Assembly: GCA_949752735.1 (NCBI GenBank)
Contig: OX457042.1
Span: 21,791,349 to 21,855,348 of the forward strand
Direction of reading: 5' to 3'
Length of the DNA: 64,000 nt
Source of the DNA: Lumbricus terrestris
Taxonomy: Eukaryota > Annelida > Clitellata > Crassiclitellata > Lumbricidae
The notes below the pieces were generated by a model. The model was not told the origin of the DNA. It searched no databases and saw nothing but the letters and a program-made list of their open reading frames with translations. Shown piece after piece: positions 30,103-42,613 of the stretch. The translations under genes were made by a program, and so were the position numbers. The first letter of the stretch is position 1. Each line of letters starts with the position of its first letter.

Positions 30103-33100
30103 CATACTTACATACATACATACATACATACATGCATGCCTAAGTCATGCAGAGAGATATGAATAATCTTAGAATCCAATCCAAGTATAAAAGCCCCTTA
30201 AGGCAGCGATTCCCAACCCGTGGCCCGCGGGCCAAAAGTGGCCCGCCAGGCATCATAAAATGGCCCGCCAGGCCTAAGAAAATGGCCCTTATCTCTCAAA
30301 GAATTATAAAAAATATATGAAAAATTAACAATTTGGACAGGATAAAACACATTATTATTTTCCTTTACAAATTATTTCATTTTAACGTCGATAAATAACA
30401 TAAAATATTATATTTTGAATCAATTATAACAATTTTGTATGCTTTTAGTTAATGCAATTTTAACCTTGTGGCCCCCTAATGTCCTTCAACTAAGAAAAAG
30501 TGGCCCTCGTGTCTTCCAACCTAGAAAAAGTGGCCCTCAAGTCAAAAAAGGTTGGGAACCACTGCCTTAAGGTAACCTCACAAGAAAGCATTGAATATGA
30601 AGTGTGAGAAACTTAGCTTTCTTACCACTTTCTATCGCTTGGCATATGAGGGCAGGTTGCCTGCCTACTTCGCCACTCTCTGGCTTTCTCACTGATCATG
30701 TACAGTCAGACAGTTTAGTTGTTGACTGCCGAGTCCACTAGGACTTGCCAGTGCCCAGTGGAGCAGAGATTTTTAAACATCTTTACTCCTTTACAGTTTA
30801 TGTGAAAGCCCAGCATCTGAATTTTCATCCAAAACACTGACTACAAGGTGGTGCAAAGCTGTTTATAAATTACGTGTAATGATCGAATAACTGAATTGTG
30901 AATTGATACTGCCTGATTTTTTTATCCATACTCTGAAGCTTATTACTTATTATACAAGTGCTACAGGTCTCTGACCAGTTACATTTTTGCACAATGTGGT
31001 CAGTTTATGCAACATTGCCATCCATAGTGATGGTTTATGTTTTTCATGACAGCCAAAAGTTGGAAGTGATGTGAGCAACCTGAGCAACACACTGCTCGTC
31101 AAAGGCTCTGACTTTGAGGTCTTTGAAGCTTTGGCCGTTGACAGCATCGGAACCGAATCAGCAAAATACGGTCAGATGATCGATATTGGAACCAAATTTA
31201 TGGTCAATCGTAGTTTTTTAATTCGATTCCACGCAATAGTAAAATTTAAGTTAGTTCTTTAAGAGGGGCGTGGAGTAGTCTAGCTAAACTGATGTTGGTT
31301 TCAAATCCTTTCCAAGGCAGAATGATGTTTTGAGATATCTGTTCCACTTGCGTTACCAGTGAATTCCGATGTAAAGCAAGTTAACTGACTGTGTGCTGTT
31401 GGTGGGAAGATCGTGTTGTTGGTGAGAGTGTATAACATCCACAGTTCCACTAATTATATGAAAGCGACAGTACCCAAGAGGTTATTATTTGCAGAACTTT
31501 GTGCAATACCATGGAATAGCGTCATTATGTCATATAGGTCATTTTGTGATGAAAGTTCTGCAAAAAATATTAAGTAAAATATTTCAGATTCGAGTTGAGG
31601 AAACAACGATCGACTTGACTTGCTAGAGTCGGCAATTTTTTAATTGACTCGACTTGGATGAGTTAGAGTCGATGAGTTAGAGTCGATGAGTTAGAGTCGA
31701 TGAGTTAGAGTCGATGAGTTAGAGTCGATGAGTTAGAGTCGATGAGTTAGAGTCGACTCGATGGGTATAATTTGATAATTGTTTCATTTCTATTTGTCTG
31801 TTAAATTTTGCATAATGTGAAAATCTGTTCTGCAAAATTCAAAATTTGTAAAATTCAGGAGAGGACCAGCTGGGCTGACCATGTAGCAAGATCATTGACC
31901 AGTAGTACATATTGGCCTTTGACCCGTGGATATTTATTTATTTTATTTCAGAAATTTATATAGCACCTCTTCAAGGTAGGCTACTCAGAAGCGGATATAG
32001 ATGGATCTTTGATTTTTGACCAGTACATATTGACAGATTGGCTTTTAGACGATTTATAAATTAGGACATGGCTTGATTGGCGGATTCACTTGCTGACAGT
32101 GAACTTGATTGGCAGATTGATGTTGATTGACAGCTGATTGGATGTTGATTGACAGGAGTGTCTGGCTCTCCACCGGGTTCCTACACACAGACCATTCCTC
32201 AGAAGTACAGCAACCCCAATCCAGCTTCTCCTCCGACGTTACCTCCTCAGCTTCTCCAGGTCATCCTCAACACAGAAACTCCTCTCCAGGTACACACTCC
32301 AACTTTCTCATATTTCTCCCTTTTCTAATGTAATGTGGAGCCTTCCGTAATGCATAAGACGTCAACTGATGATATAGTCGTTTTATTGAGTTCTTGCTGA
32401 ATTTCTGCAGCTCGTTAAAGTAAGAAATGATACAGAAAATTACAATAATTCAATCAAAGGGGTGGAAATCAGAAAGAGGGGCAATGGTTGGGTATCTGTA
32501 AAGTACTCGAGAAATGTAATTTCTTTCGTCCTTAATCATGAGTTCAAAACTGTGAGGACGAAGATTATACGGCCTATTGACTCTTGATGGGAAAATTTTA
32601 TTCAAGATGTGTAGTTGAGTTGGATCACTGTACGAAGAACTGTACGAAGCTAAAATTGATGCAGCAACTTGTACTGAAACCTAGTCGAGAACTGGTTGAG
32701 ATTCATGGGGACCATAAGATAGATGGGTCATGGATGATAATGTAATTCCATTGAATTTAATTGATTAATTAATTTAATCTTTCATTTGGTTATATAATCA
32801 TATTTGAAATCGTGAATTTACACTATGCAAGGCAATCTAGGTCTCTTTCTCTATATATTGATTATTGAAGAAATGCACGTGGTACTGTAGGACAGAATAT
32901 CTTGGATGCTATGCAAGAGGTGTAAAGTTGTAGAATGGTTTGGACCGTCTTTGGACATTAAGAGAATTTCAGCAGTATTGCCTTTTTAGCTGAGTACCTA
33001 ATAAATTGCAACAGTTCTAGCATGGCAAAGGTTGCCCATTGAACCTCTTGAAATCCACATTGTGTTATTAGTTATATATATATATATATATTTATATATA

Positions 33101-35576
33101 ATGTATGTAATTGTATGTATGACATTGTATGCATGTTTACTTGGCTGCTTGTACACTTGAAAATGAATTGAAAATGAAGTGGTTTTTTGCAGTTTGACTT
33201 TGTTCTTTCTTTTCAGTGTGAGCCAACTCTGCTTCCAGAGCCGAATCATGTCATGCTAAACCACCTGTATGCACTGTCCATCAAGGTACGTCAATCTATC
33301 CTCATCCTAATCTCATCATTTCCATTGGACCTTTAATATACTTTTACCTTTAGCTGAGGTTTGGTCCGAAGTGCTCCTGTGTATTAATCTTGAAGAGGCG
33401 CTATATAAATCCTCGTAATGAATGAATGAATGAAAAAAAAAGAAAAAATAATCTCAGTCGATGGCGAAGTTATACCACCATAGTCAAAAATTGTAATTCA
33501 ATGGAGAAATCTATGGGATTGGTATTCGGCTTCATCATCATCATCAGGTTTTTGAAGGCATTATATTAATGGCCATATACATACATGTATGTGACCAATA
33601 ATATAGGGTGACACGAAAGTTCGTTCACCGTTTTCAAAATGCGCTATCTCAGTAACGGCTTCATATTTCTTTATAATATTTTGTCATTGTATACATCAGT
33701 CAAATGAAAGATATTGGTACAAATTTGATTATGATCCGGTCCGTTTTCGCCATTATTTATAAGAAAATGTAAAGACGACCAGTTTTTGCGGAAAAAACTG
33801 CGTTCATCAAATTTACACAGTAAAGAAAATGTGTACACGACTAGCCTCGTATACAAGCGTGACAAGACACTGTTGTTACTTATATAGGACATACACAGAC
33901 GTAGGCTATTAGCGTACAGTATCTCCTTTCTGCTTAATGACAGCACTGACTCTATCGGGCATAGACTGGATCAGCTTCTGAAGTGTCCCAACCGCTATCG
34001 ATCTCCACGCTCGTTGGAGGCGACGCTTCAGCTGATTAGCGTTCTTTGGCTCAGGATCTCTATAAACGCTGAGAGATAAAATACTCCACAAGTTCTCAAA
34101 AGGAGAGAGGTCCGGAGAGTTGGGTGACCAATCCTTCGGCTTCATGTGTTGTCGTCTAGCCACTTCGTCGTCACAGCTGATGCAGCCTATGACAGCGTGC
34201 GCCATCCTGCTGAAGAACTCCTAGGTCATTGTCAACAAACTTTCGTTGCATGACACTGCCGTTGTCATTTTCTCTCTCGAACGCTGGCTTCACGATCTGC
34301 TCGAGAATGCTGATGATGTACGTAGTACTGCGAGTTCAGTCTGGTACCATTTGGCACAAATTGAAGTTTAGTGAGACCCCTGGCAGTCATCCCACCCTAA
34401 ACCATCACCGACGGACTAAACTTCATCTGTGGAGCAGGCGGAACGTAGGGCCTACTCTTCCTATGTGGGATAGAGTCAGACAATCGTCGCTGCTCTACCT
34501 CCAACAAGACTTTCAACAAGACAGTTCTTTCTGTCACCCTGCTGCTTCCCACCAAGACTTTTCATTCTTACATGATCCAAGGAACAGTTTAGTAAAACTA
34601 CAGTTTTACTGTACGCTAATAGCCTACGTCTGTGTATGTCCTATATAGGTAACAGCAGTGTCTTGTCACGCTTGTATGCGAGGCTAGTCGTGTACACATT
34701 TTCTTTACTGTGTAAATTTGATGAACGCAGTTTTTTCCGCAAAAACTGGTCGTCTTTACATTTTCTTATAAATAATGGCGAAAACGGACCGGATCATAAT
34801 CAAATTTGTACCAATATCTTTCATTTGACTGATGTATACACTGACAAAATATTATAAAGAAATATGAAGCCGTTACTGAGATAGCGCATTTTGAAAACGG
34901 TGAACGAACTTTCGTGTCACCCTATATTAGTATGTACATACGACATACTCATACACACGCACGTGTATACACACGTACAAGTCGTACATGCATACATATG
35001 TACATGCATGACTGAATACATATTTACAAAAAATTTTATACGTGCATGAATTAACATACTTATCAGTAGCGCCGGTGGGGGGGTCTAGGGGGGCTTAGCC
35101 CCCCCCTAAAAAAGGCCATCCATTTTTTCCCCATGTAAAAATAAAAAATTGGACGATTTACCCCCTTTAGCCCCCCAAAACTGAAATCCTGGTGCCGCCA
35201 CTAATACTTATTACCTCTGACCAATGAAACTTTGTTTAATAAATCATTTCTTTAGCCGTGGCTGGGCTTGGAGCACTCCTGAGTAGGTTTCATGAAAGGC
35301 GCTATATAAATCCATAGAATGAACGAACATGCATACGTACGTACGTACATACATACGTGCATACATAATTATATACATCATTGAGATTGTTATCCTTTAA
35401 GACTTGTCAGATTGAGATTTACAAACCTTAATGCAAAACGATGCAATAAATAGAAAATTTGATGAGAAAGTTGCTAGTCTATGTTTGATTTTTTGTAGGA
35501 TGGTGTGATGGTGATGAGTGGAACACATCGGTATCGCAAGAAGTACGTCACCACACTCCTCTACAAACCAACTTAA
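28211..35576 (+). CDS. PRKAB: AMPK beta subunit (7 coding exons)
   Basis: Scaffold and glycogen-sensing subunit of AMP-activated protein kinase, bridging alpha (kinase) and gamma (nucleotide sensor). Exons: 28211-28339, 28740-28903, 29643-29736, 31053-31170, 32156-32289, 33217-33285, 35499-35576; total 786 nt, 261 aa, all phases consistent. Human beta subunits are 270-272 aa. It starts MGNTG, the N-myristoylation signature, which is why this ATG was chosen although in-frame ATGs exist upstream from 28139. CBM48 spans about residues 70-150, and the C-terminal ASC domain (PPxLPPxLLQVILN...LPEPNHVMLNHLYALSIK...YKKKYVTTLLYKP type) about 185-261. Ser98 matches the beta1 Ser108 site and Trp123 matches Trp133, but the first glycogen-binding Trp is absent. 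Vertebrate paralogue identity (1 or 2) cannot be assigned. Confidence 0.95.
28527..28740 (+). repeat. Four-copy tandem repeat of the PRKAB exon-2 acceptor
   Basis: Units of 61, 52, 52 and about 49 bp with AGATTAGATTAGTCGAGACG, a GAT/GAC run and CTGTTTGATTTAGGGTCT. AG acceptors lie at 28580, 28632, 28684 and 28739 (true). The repeat ends a few bases inside exon 2. Confidence 0.92.
28740..28903 (+). CDS. PRKAB: PRKAB exon 2 (start of CBM48)
   Basis: Reads GLDEDGSEFVHSSNF and then VIKWEGGGHTVFVSFDDGST, KIPMVK. This is the first strands of the CBM48 glycogen-binding module. The loop that carries NNW in other beta subunits reads FDDGS here. The acceptor is the last of four tandem copies. Donor AAAAG|GTAAGA, phase 2. 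Confidence 0.93.
29393..29553. mobile_element. hAT-type MITE, perfect 8-bp TSD
   Basis: 161 bp, ends CAGTGGCGTAGCCAGG and CTTGCCTACGCCACTG, flanked by GCTGGCCA on both sides. In PRKAB intron 2. Confidence 0.9.
29643..29736 (+). CDS. PRKAB: PRKAB exon 3 (CBM48 core)
   Basis: Reads QNNFYTIINLPEGTHRYKFL and VDGQWKCDPKE. The LPEG-H-x-YKF-x-VDGQW core is diagnostic of AMPK beta. Trp123 (second glycogen-stacking Trp) is kept. Acceptor TTTTTCAG, donor GAG|GTATCA. Confidence 0.96.
29836..30135 (+). repeat. tRNA-derived SINE (family 1) with (ATAC)n tail
   Basis: GGGGTGCTGTGGTGTAGGG head, GCGGATTCAAATCCACC box B, body ending TTGAAGGGGCATCAT, then ATAC repeats from 30060. In PRKAB intron 3. Confidence 0.82.
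30204..30564. mobile_element. hAT-type MITE, perfect 8-bp TSD
   Basis: 361 bp, ends CAGCGATTCCCAACCCG and GGTTGGGAACCACTG, flanked by CCTTAAGG on both sides. The ends are the classic hAT CAG-GGTTCCCAACC type. In PRKAB intron 3; same family as 36252. Confidence 0.92.
31053..31170 (+). CDS. PRKAB: PRKAB exon 4
   Basis: Reads PKVGSDVSNLSNTLLVKGSD and FEVFEALAVDS. The N-x-x-x-V-K-x-x-DFEVF-x-AL block follows the CBM in all AMPK beta subunits. Acceptor CATGACAG, donor TACG|GTCAGA, phase 1. Confidence 0.94.
31666..31760. repeat. 14-bp minisatellite in PRKAB intron 4
   Basis: Seven or so exact units of AGTCGATGAGTTAG. Confidence 0.92.
31957..31995 (-). repeat. SINE family 1 tail fragment
   Basis: TTTATATAGCACCTCTTCAA...CTCAGAAGCGG; fragment in PRKAB intron 4. 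Confidence 0.55.
32156..32289 (+). CDS. PRKAB: PRKAB exon 5 (start of ASC domain)
   Basis: Reads SGSPPGSYTQTIPQKYSNPN and PPTLPPQLLQVILNTETPLQ. The PPxLPPxLLQVILN stretch starts the alpha/gamma-binding C-terminal domain. Acceptor TTGACAG, donor CCAG|GTACAC. Confidence 0.95.
33217..33285 (+). CDS. PRKAB: PRKAB exon 6 (ASC domain)
   Basis: 23 codons: CEPTLLPEPNHVMLNHLYAL followed by SIK. Nearly identical to the family consensus. Acceptor TTTTCAG, donor AAG|GTACGT. Confidence 0.97.
33366..33435 (+). repeat. SINE family 1 tail with (GAAT)n
   Basis: AGTGCTCCTGTGTATTAATC then GAGGCGCTATATAAATCC and TGAATGAATGAATGAA; in PRKAB intron 6. Confidence 0.65.
33604..34924 (-). mobile_element. Tc1/mariner element with 318-bp inverted repeats
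   Basis: TAGGGTGACACGAAAG ends, TA target duplication, and two 318-bp terminal inverted repeats (33604-33921, 34607-34924) that differ at only a handful of bases. The 685-bp core holds a broken transposase on the minus strand. Inserted in the last intron of PRKAB, opposite in orientation to the gene. Confidence 0.92.
33922..34330 (-). pseudogene. Tc1/mariner transposase remnant
   Basis: The minus strand reads QQDGARCH in one frame, then in another DWSPNSPDLSPFENLWSILS and LKRRLQRAWRSI...MPDRVSAVIKQKGD, the C-terminal part of a Tc1-type DDE transposase. A frameshift lies between them and the N-terminal DNA-binding part is absent or unreadable, so no active enzyme is encoded. Confidence 0.85.
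35064..35203. mobile_element. hAT-type MITE, perfect 8-bp TSD
   Basis: 140 bp, ends CAGTAGCGCCGG and GGTGCCGCCACTA, flanked by ATACTTAT on both sides. In the last PRKAB intron. Confidence 0.88.
35262..35345 (+). repeat. SINE family 1 tail fragment
   Basis: GGGCTTGGAGCACTCCTGAG...AAAGGCGCTATATAAATCC with a degenerate GAAT/ACGT tail. Confidence 0.6.
35499..35576 (+). CDS. PRKAB: PRKAB exon 7 (C-terminus and stop)
   Basis: Reads DGVMVMSGTHRYRKKYVTTL and LYKPT followed by TAA. The RY-K/R-KKYVTTLLYKP end is the gamma-contacting terminal strand of AMPK beta. Acceptor TTTTGTAG. The preceding intron holds a mariner element and a MITE. Confidence 0.96.
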   Translation, partial: DGVMVMSGTHRYRKKYVTTLLYKPT

Positions 35577-36251
35577 CTTTGGTGTCATTGACGAGTGGAG
35601 TTCGGAGCGGACTTGTGCTGAGCTCAAACCAATGACGCTGTGCTCTGATTGGCGTTGTTTGTGACGATAATGGTTTTTTGAAGACTGAGAAACAATTGAG
35701 ACACGTGACGATTGGGATGTTGATTTGGGTCGCGATATCAGTGGAATTGGTGACACGTTAATGTTTGGCCAAACTTCCCGCAGACGTTGTTTTTAGTCCG
35801 ATGATTTTATGCATGGGGTATCTGGCTATTTATAGAGTACTTTTAAGAAATACACTGCGGCGTTAAGTTAAACAGATTTATGATACCTGTGATTGTTTGT
35901 AGTGGGGTTTATCAGCTCCATCTGAAATTATGGGGTCTTTGTTTTAATGATTGTATTGCTTGGGAGGGACAGGTTTTTAAATCTTCACGCAGTTTGATCT
36001 TTGTACAGTTTAGTCTTCGTGCAGTATAATCTTCATGCAAAACTTTGATGCACTGCTATTATTACAACAAAGGGGTAGTGCGGAACAAGATGTTCTACTC
36101 CTATTGAATCTGAGTGTTAATAATACTGCATAATTTACTGGTCTTGATTTGCATGACTCCTTCTGATCTGTCTCGATGTTTCGATTGTACAGCTTTGACT
36201 TTCTCAAGCCAGTGCCAATATTGCATTGGTGTCCAGCCCGTTAATTTATGT

Positions 36252-36586
36252 CAGTGGTTCCCAACCCGTGGTCTGCGGGCCAAAAGTGGCCTGCCAGGCC
36301 TAAAAAAATGGCCCTCATCTCTCAAAGAATTAACCAAAATATATGAAAAATTGACAATTTGAACAGGAAAGAACACAATTATTTTCTATTACAAATTATT
36401 TCATTTTGACATCTATAAATAACATCAAACATTCTATTTTAATTCAAATAAAAAAATTATATGTTTTTAGTTAATTAAATTTAAGCCTTGTGGCCCCCTA
36501 ATGTCCTTCAACTAAGAAAAAGTGGCCCTCGTGTCCTCCAACTTAGAAAAAGTGGCCCTCAAGTCAAAAAAGGTTGGGAGCCACTG
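36252..36586. mobile_element. hAT-type MITE, perfect 8-bp TSD
   Basis: 335 bp, ends CAGTGGTTCCCAACCCG and GGTTGGGAGCCACTG, flanked by ATTTATGT on both sides. Same family as 30204. It carries the first AATAAA downstream of the PRKAB stop. Confidence 0.92.
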
Positions 36587-37521
36587 ATTTATGTGTACAT
36601 GTGAGATACTTGGGATGTTCAGCATCCTGGTCTCTTGTCTTTGTCGAAAGTGGAATCATTATTACGAAAAACATCTTTTTAATTGCATTTGTTTGGAATG
36701 GAGACCGCTGCTATCAGGTCCAAGAAAATGAGATGCACAAATTTAGTAATTAGTGTTTATTTAAACTAATTTAATTTTCTTTAAAAGTCAAAATTAACTT
36801 TATTTTGTTGCTGTTATGTTTATGACTTTTTTGAGAGATGTTGAAACTGTTTATGTTTGCAAGCATTCTTGCATCTTGGGCATGTATGTGATGTTTATGC
36901 TGGGAGGCTATCCATTTAGCATGCAGGCATGGATGGGGTTAACCCAAATGCATTCGCGCGCATATCAAGAACTGCTGATAATGTATGCATGCAAATGAAA
37001 TGTGGAGGAAGGAAGTAAACATTGATGACAATAATTTGTCTATTATATATCTTAAACCTTGATTCAGTATGGATACGTTCTATAGGATTGGGTGTGTGTT
37101 AAGGTGAGATGTGTTGGAGTATAAAAATTTTATGTGCGAAGACAAAGGAGCCAATTATTCCGGATTTCTTCGTTCATACTATATGCCCTAATCAATTATG
37201 GCTACAGCATGGACAGATAGATATTTTCAACCAACAATTGTAGTAAAGCATGTAATGGCACCCAAAGAGTCTCCAAATAGCTTGGCTCTTCCAGATCTGA
37301 ATTGTGGCAGCGTAGTCGAATAAACTGGTAGCTGTTACACGCTTTTGTATGGTGCCTAGTGCTTTCAGTAATCACATTCTGTTGCAATGTTAGATACATG
37401 AAGAAAATGTTCTGAAATATTCAAACTGAATCTTCGACTCATGAATATTATGCCTGTATATTTATGCATGTATGTATATTTATGTGTGAATATATATATA
37501 TATAATTATATATACAATATT

Positions 37522-37667
37522 CAAGGCTTAAAGTGTGGCTGGACGATCATGGACGGCGTCCATGCACTTATTTTAAAATCTGAATGCCGTCTTGCCACTT
37601 ATTGGCCAGCACAGTCTGGAAAGATAAGGGGCGTCCAGGCACTTAATTTTTCACACTTTAAGCACTG
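37522..37667. mobile_element. hAT-type MITE, perfect 8-bp TSD
   Basis: 146 bp, ends CAAGGCTTAAAGTGTGG and CACACTTTAAGCACTG, flanked by ACAATATT on both sides. This is the intact form of the split copy at 5350-5959. Confidence 0.9.
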
Positions 37668-40600
37668 ACAATATTCAATATTCATATACAAGTAAACATA
37701 TACAGCAGGATACTTTTATCTATTATGACTTTACAGTACTGTCCACCTTGGTCATTTTCAGTGAATTTATCATGACCTTTTCGGTAAAAATTGGCCATGT
37801 TAGGTACCATGTGAAAACTGTGCTAGACCAGCACGTATGCATATGTGAAATCAATGTTCCTCTTGTATGCACTTTAGCAATGTAACACGTACCTTCTCAA
37901 TTCATTGGTGAAATGCCTTCGTCTTTAAAGATCCTCTGGCTCTGCCTATCCTTGTAGCAAGGCAGGGCTTTTTTTTACCATGCAGTTCTACACAAAATTG
38001 AAGTTCTAAATGGATTTGTGCACTTGCAGAAGCACTTCTCTGCAGTTAAAAACAGTGAACAAATATGGTTATTGTCGTCCAAATGGGAGTAATTTACTGG
38101 GGAGGGAAAGAGGTTGTGCAGTTCTAAAATTCCTTAAACAGTCTCTGTAGCCAGGCACCCACTGGGTCCTCTTCTCAACCCTAGAAGCCTGCTCTCCTTC
38201 GCAGGGCTGTCGTGAAGGGGTGATACATAAAATTATATCTGCATTGAATGAATTTTATTCCAGATTGGAAGTGAACAACTGGTTCCCTTGTGCACAGTCA
38301 CCATTGCTGACTTATATTCACGTTAACAGATTGATTTGTGCTGAAGGCTGAACCAGTGGAGGGAAGATGACTCATCAGTAATTTTTAGATGGCACATCAC
38401 GGTAAAATTGTAGCGAGATCTGATCTTAGTTTTATCAAATGTGCGGGAACCTTTTATGAATGCAGCATTGCTACTTAAGTTCCAATACAAGATGGATGCA
38501 AAATATTTAGTTAACCCTTTAATGATGGGGACGAACCAATACAGCTCACCATTAAAGGTTTAATTTTCAACAGGGGGTATTACTTGGGTGTCTTCAGAAG
38601 ATGTTTCATAAAGAGGTTTCATTCTGTTAAACTACATATTTCAGTCTCATAATTTCCCCCATTATAAACAAGAGTTTCTTGGCTCGTGTACCTACTCTCG
38701 TACTTGTCCAACATTTCATTTCAAGCCACACTGCAAATATTTGATTACTCATAATTATAATTATTAATTTTCACTGACATTTTTTCTGAAGTGACGTTTA
38801 ATAAATATTATGTTTCATTTTCGTTGAGGAGCTGGCTTGAACTTCTATACTAAAAATTGCTGCAATTTTCTCTGCAATCATTTTATGTATGCTGATTTTC
38901 GGTTGCACTGTACAAGTTTTTAGCTTAGATTTAGATGTTTGGTTGTGTTGAATACACCATACGTAGCTGCCTGCTGTTGTTGGTCAAACAACGCAAGACG
39001 TTGTGGTAAATGATTTTCAGTATTACAAGAACTTTTGTTGCTTGCATCCAGTTGCTGCTGCGGCAGTTGTCGTAATTTTATTATATAAATAATTACATAA
39101 TATTTTATATAATAATGCTGTTTAGTTTTTTTTATATAATAATGCGGTTTAGTTTTTTTATATTTGGAAATGATACCTTTTCCATGCTGTAACAGAACAA
39201 GGCTGGGTTTTGTTGCATTGACTATACCAGTAATGATGGTAGCAGAGTTTGTTTGAAGTAAATTTCATTTATGCCAAGTATACTCTCGGAGAATGCTGAG
39301 ATTGTATGCAAATAGTACAAGTGCTGTATCCATTTGTATGCTGCTCGCACTGCCTGACACTCGTGACATGTATTTGTGCCAATGTTGTCTGCATTAATAG
39401 CGATCCCAATTATAGACAACTGTATTACTTTTAAAAACAAATTGTAAACTTTTTAATGCGGAGAATCAAATTAACGGGTTACGTAGTATTAGTACCTAGT
39501 ACCGGTATTTAGTTACGGGTAATTAATCACAGACTGGTTCCCTTGTGCACAGTATAGCGATTTGTGAGTGAAGAGTGAAGACATGAGGCAAGTACGGATC
39601 CAAAGACCGATTGCAATTTTTGTTCCACAAAAGTGAACGCAACTTCTAGTTAACTCAAACACAATGTAAATTGTCTCTCTACACTACTCGAATGTAACAC
39701 GGCAAGACAGACTAATACTGACCATCCGCTCTTGTATGCCACGTCAGATAAAACAAAGTTTCTGCTCTGTCAAAGACATCTACAACAGAGCCAACGCAGC
39801 TAAAACAAAGTTTTGCTCCGTTAAAAACATCTACAACTAACTGATTCCCCGACAGAGCTCTATGCTGCAACGAACGCAGAAGTCTCTACATTAAAATTGC
39901 ACAAACTCTGAAATATTCTAGATATATATATGTTTATGTACAAACACCGATTTCTTCCAAGATGTGATTGGCACAGACTATCAGTTTCTGAGGTTCAGAT
40001 TCACTTCCCCAAACGACAAAATGGTCAGTCACATGCGTAGAAGAAAAACAAAGTGCATAATGAAATGGACTGGGGAATTACTTCTAAAAGTTTATCAGTT
40101 TAAGCAGTAGTGCAAAGTTAATTACGATAGTACGTAATTAATGTTTCTGCCGTTTATATCCAACGTCTCCCTATACAATTAACGATCTGCAAGGTGTGAT
40201 TAATTAAAACACTAGCAAGATGTTTCTGTACAACGTACTAGATTGCTTCAAAGTTCGTAACAGCAGTTTGAAAAAATATTCCTCTGCAGGTTGCAAGCAA
40301 CCAAACATATCACTTAACAGAAATACTCGACCTGTGTCTAGTAACACATGCACATTAAAATCTCTAGTTAATTATAAACATCAAGTATGGTTTACGCCAG
40401 ACACTCAGTCCGTTAAAAAATTCTACCGGACACTAATATAGGTAGGTCCTTGAATGTATTGTTCACAATACTCTTTTTTTTAAAAACACCGAGTTGAATA
40501 CATGCGTACATGATTTTAAGCTCTAAATCATATTCATCTACACTTATTATAAAACAGTTATGGTTATAATATATCCTTGGGTTTTATACATTTGGAAATT

Positions 40601-42120
40601 ACTTTCGCATCATGCAACATGGTACTGGTACAGGATGATGTTGGGATATTAGGCCTGTTGCCTTACAAAACTTAACAGCCTTGAACGTACAAGTTAAACT
40701 GCCTAGCAACTTGTCAAATCTGGCAGATACTTATTTGCATCTGTTGACTGCGTGGCTGCATGATATAATATTATACTCTTCATAGCATCACTATGTACAT
40801 GCTTCACTTGATGCACACGCATACCAGGATCTCTTAGCACAGCTTTGACAATCACAGCACTTTTCAGAGGTCCTTAACAGGTGATATATAAAAATTCAGA
40901 TACAAGTTATACATCCAAATACACACAAATATACATACACGTCGATATACAAGCATCCGTATGTGTATGCACATGCACACACAATACACGCGCACACATA
41001 TATACATATTTGTACATTGAATTTTATAGTAACTTGCTTTTTAGGAACAACAGAATGAATGATGATGAAGATTATGATGATAATCATTACTTATGTACAT
41101 TTATATGCATAGTGGAACTCTTCCAAATTGACTGGCTTTGTCTAACGGTTCATTGTTACAAATCACAGTTTGACCATCAAATTAATGTACACTTTTCGTA
41201 CTACAGAAGATCGAATCAGATTATATGCACTGGATTCTGCGCAGAGGTTTCACCAACTCTCTTTATAAATATTGAAAAGATAAGATGTACTGGAATTCAA
41301 TCCTTCAACAGATCATCTGGCTATGCTACACGATCTGATCAGAGAAAACTGGAAAATGAGCACAATAACCATTGAAAGAACTATAGAATAACATAAAAAC
41401 AAAATCTCAACAAGCAGTGTAACAATCGCTGCGGATTAGATTCTGCCGATAACAACGCAATCTAACATAGATTCTGTTCATGCGGAAAGTGCCACTGAAA
41501 TCAATCTCACATTTACTTCAGCAATCAATAAATAGTGCAGAGAAGCAACGAGCCAAACAGTCGAGAAGAAATAACGAACCAGCCCTAAAAACAACAAAAG
41601 AATGAACAAAGAAGAAAAACAATTGATCCTTCAACAACTGAATCTTTGGTGCTGGGCACATCAGATTCACAACTCAAATAAACCTGTGCAATTATTGATT
41701 AACGTTTTTTACAAGACACATCCCACTTACTTAGAAGACAGTACAATGGAAGATTTATTAACATCTGAGAACGATTGAATCGTTGAATCAACAACAGCTA
41801 TGTACAGTTACCTGCATCCCAACAAACCCTCATAAGGCTCACAATCCTTCACTAATCAGCGAATGATCCTTTCATTTGCAGTTTATGACTGCAGTTAAAA
41901 TCACCCTATTCGACAACAGCAAAATGCTCCCTTGAATATGTGCCACATGCTTCTTTTATTAATAATTTAATCGGTTTAATCCAGTTATTTAAACTTACTT
42001 GTAAATGAAATGCTATCGACTACAAAGTGATCCAACCACCTCCTTCAGTCATTAGAACCATCACCTTCAATGTTAAAACTTTTAAGATAGATTTACCTAA
42101 TAAAAGAAAGAAATACTCTC

Positions 42121-42126
42121 TTTATT
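42121..42126 (-). promoter_or_regulatory. Candidate poly(A) signal of UNC93-like gene
   Basis: AATAAA on the minus strand about 690 nt after the stop codon, the nearest such hexamer found downstream of the last exon. Position only; no cleavage evidence. Confidence 0.3.
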
Positions 42127-42548
42127 TACAGAGCAGTGATCTCTTTACTGATGACAGAATGCTACCAGCAAGGGCGGGCAGACCCTCCCTTTATCAGTAG
42201 CGAAATGCACCATATAAATGAAAATCATGAACAGCAGAATGATTCCTTGCAAATCACTTCCTAAGCAAATCTACAGTAAGCACACAGTCCACAGTTTTTA
42301 CACATAGACCTCAAATGAAAAAACTTAGACTAAAAGTGTAGCTAAGTGTTGCTAATCTGTGGTTACAGTGACACCATTCCTCCAACACTGATACAGTTGG
42401 CATCCTTCCCATTCTCACATTCCCTCCTTTAGAATTAATAATTAAGTAATAGAAACAGTGCCCAAAATCAGAAAACATTCTAGGGACACAACTGCAATTA
42501 TTCCGTGCACCCGTCCAATCTGTAACACACCTGACACACTTTAGAAAC

Positions 42549-42613
42549 CCTTTAACGACCAGCTACACATGTTTTTTCACGCATTTTAGTACCCGCTGGT
42601 CGCTAAAGGGTTA
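42549..42613. repeat. 16-bp stem hairpin
   Basis: CCCTTTAACGACCAGC and GCTGGTCGCTAAAGGG, 15 of 16 pairing, with a loop of about 33 nt, followed by a third GGTCGCTAAAGGG. About 200 nt after the UNC93-like stop, so probably in its 3' UTR. Confidence 0.75.

Noticed and set aside
40881..41375. 164-codon plus-strand frame, the longest not dominated by repeats at its end
   Set aside because: Starts in ACAC/ATAC repeat DNA; the rest has no recognisable motif, no splice partner and no conserved composition.
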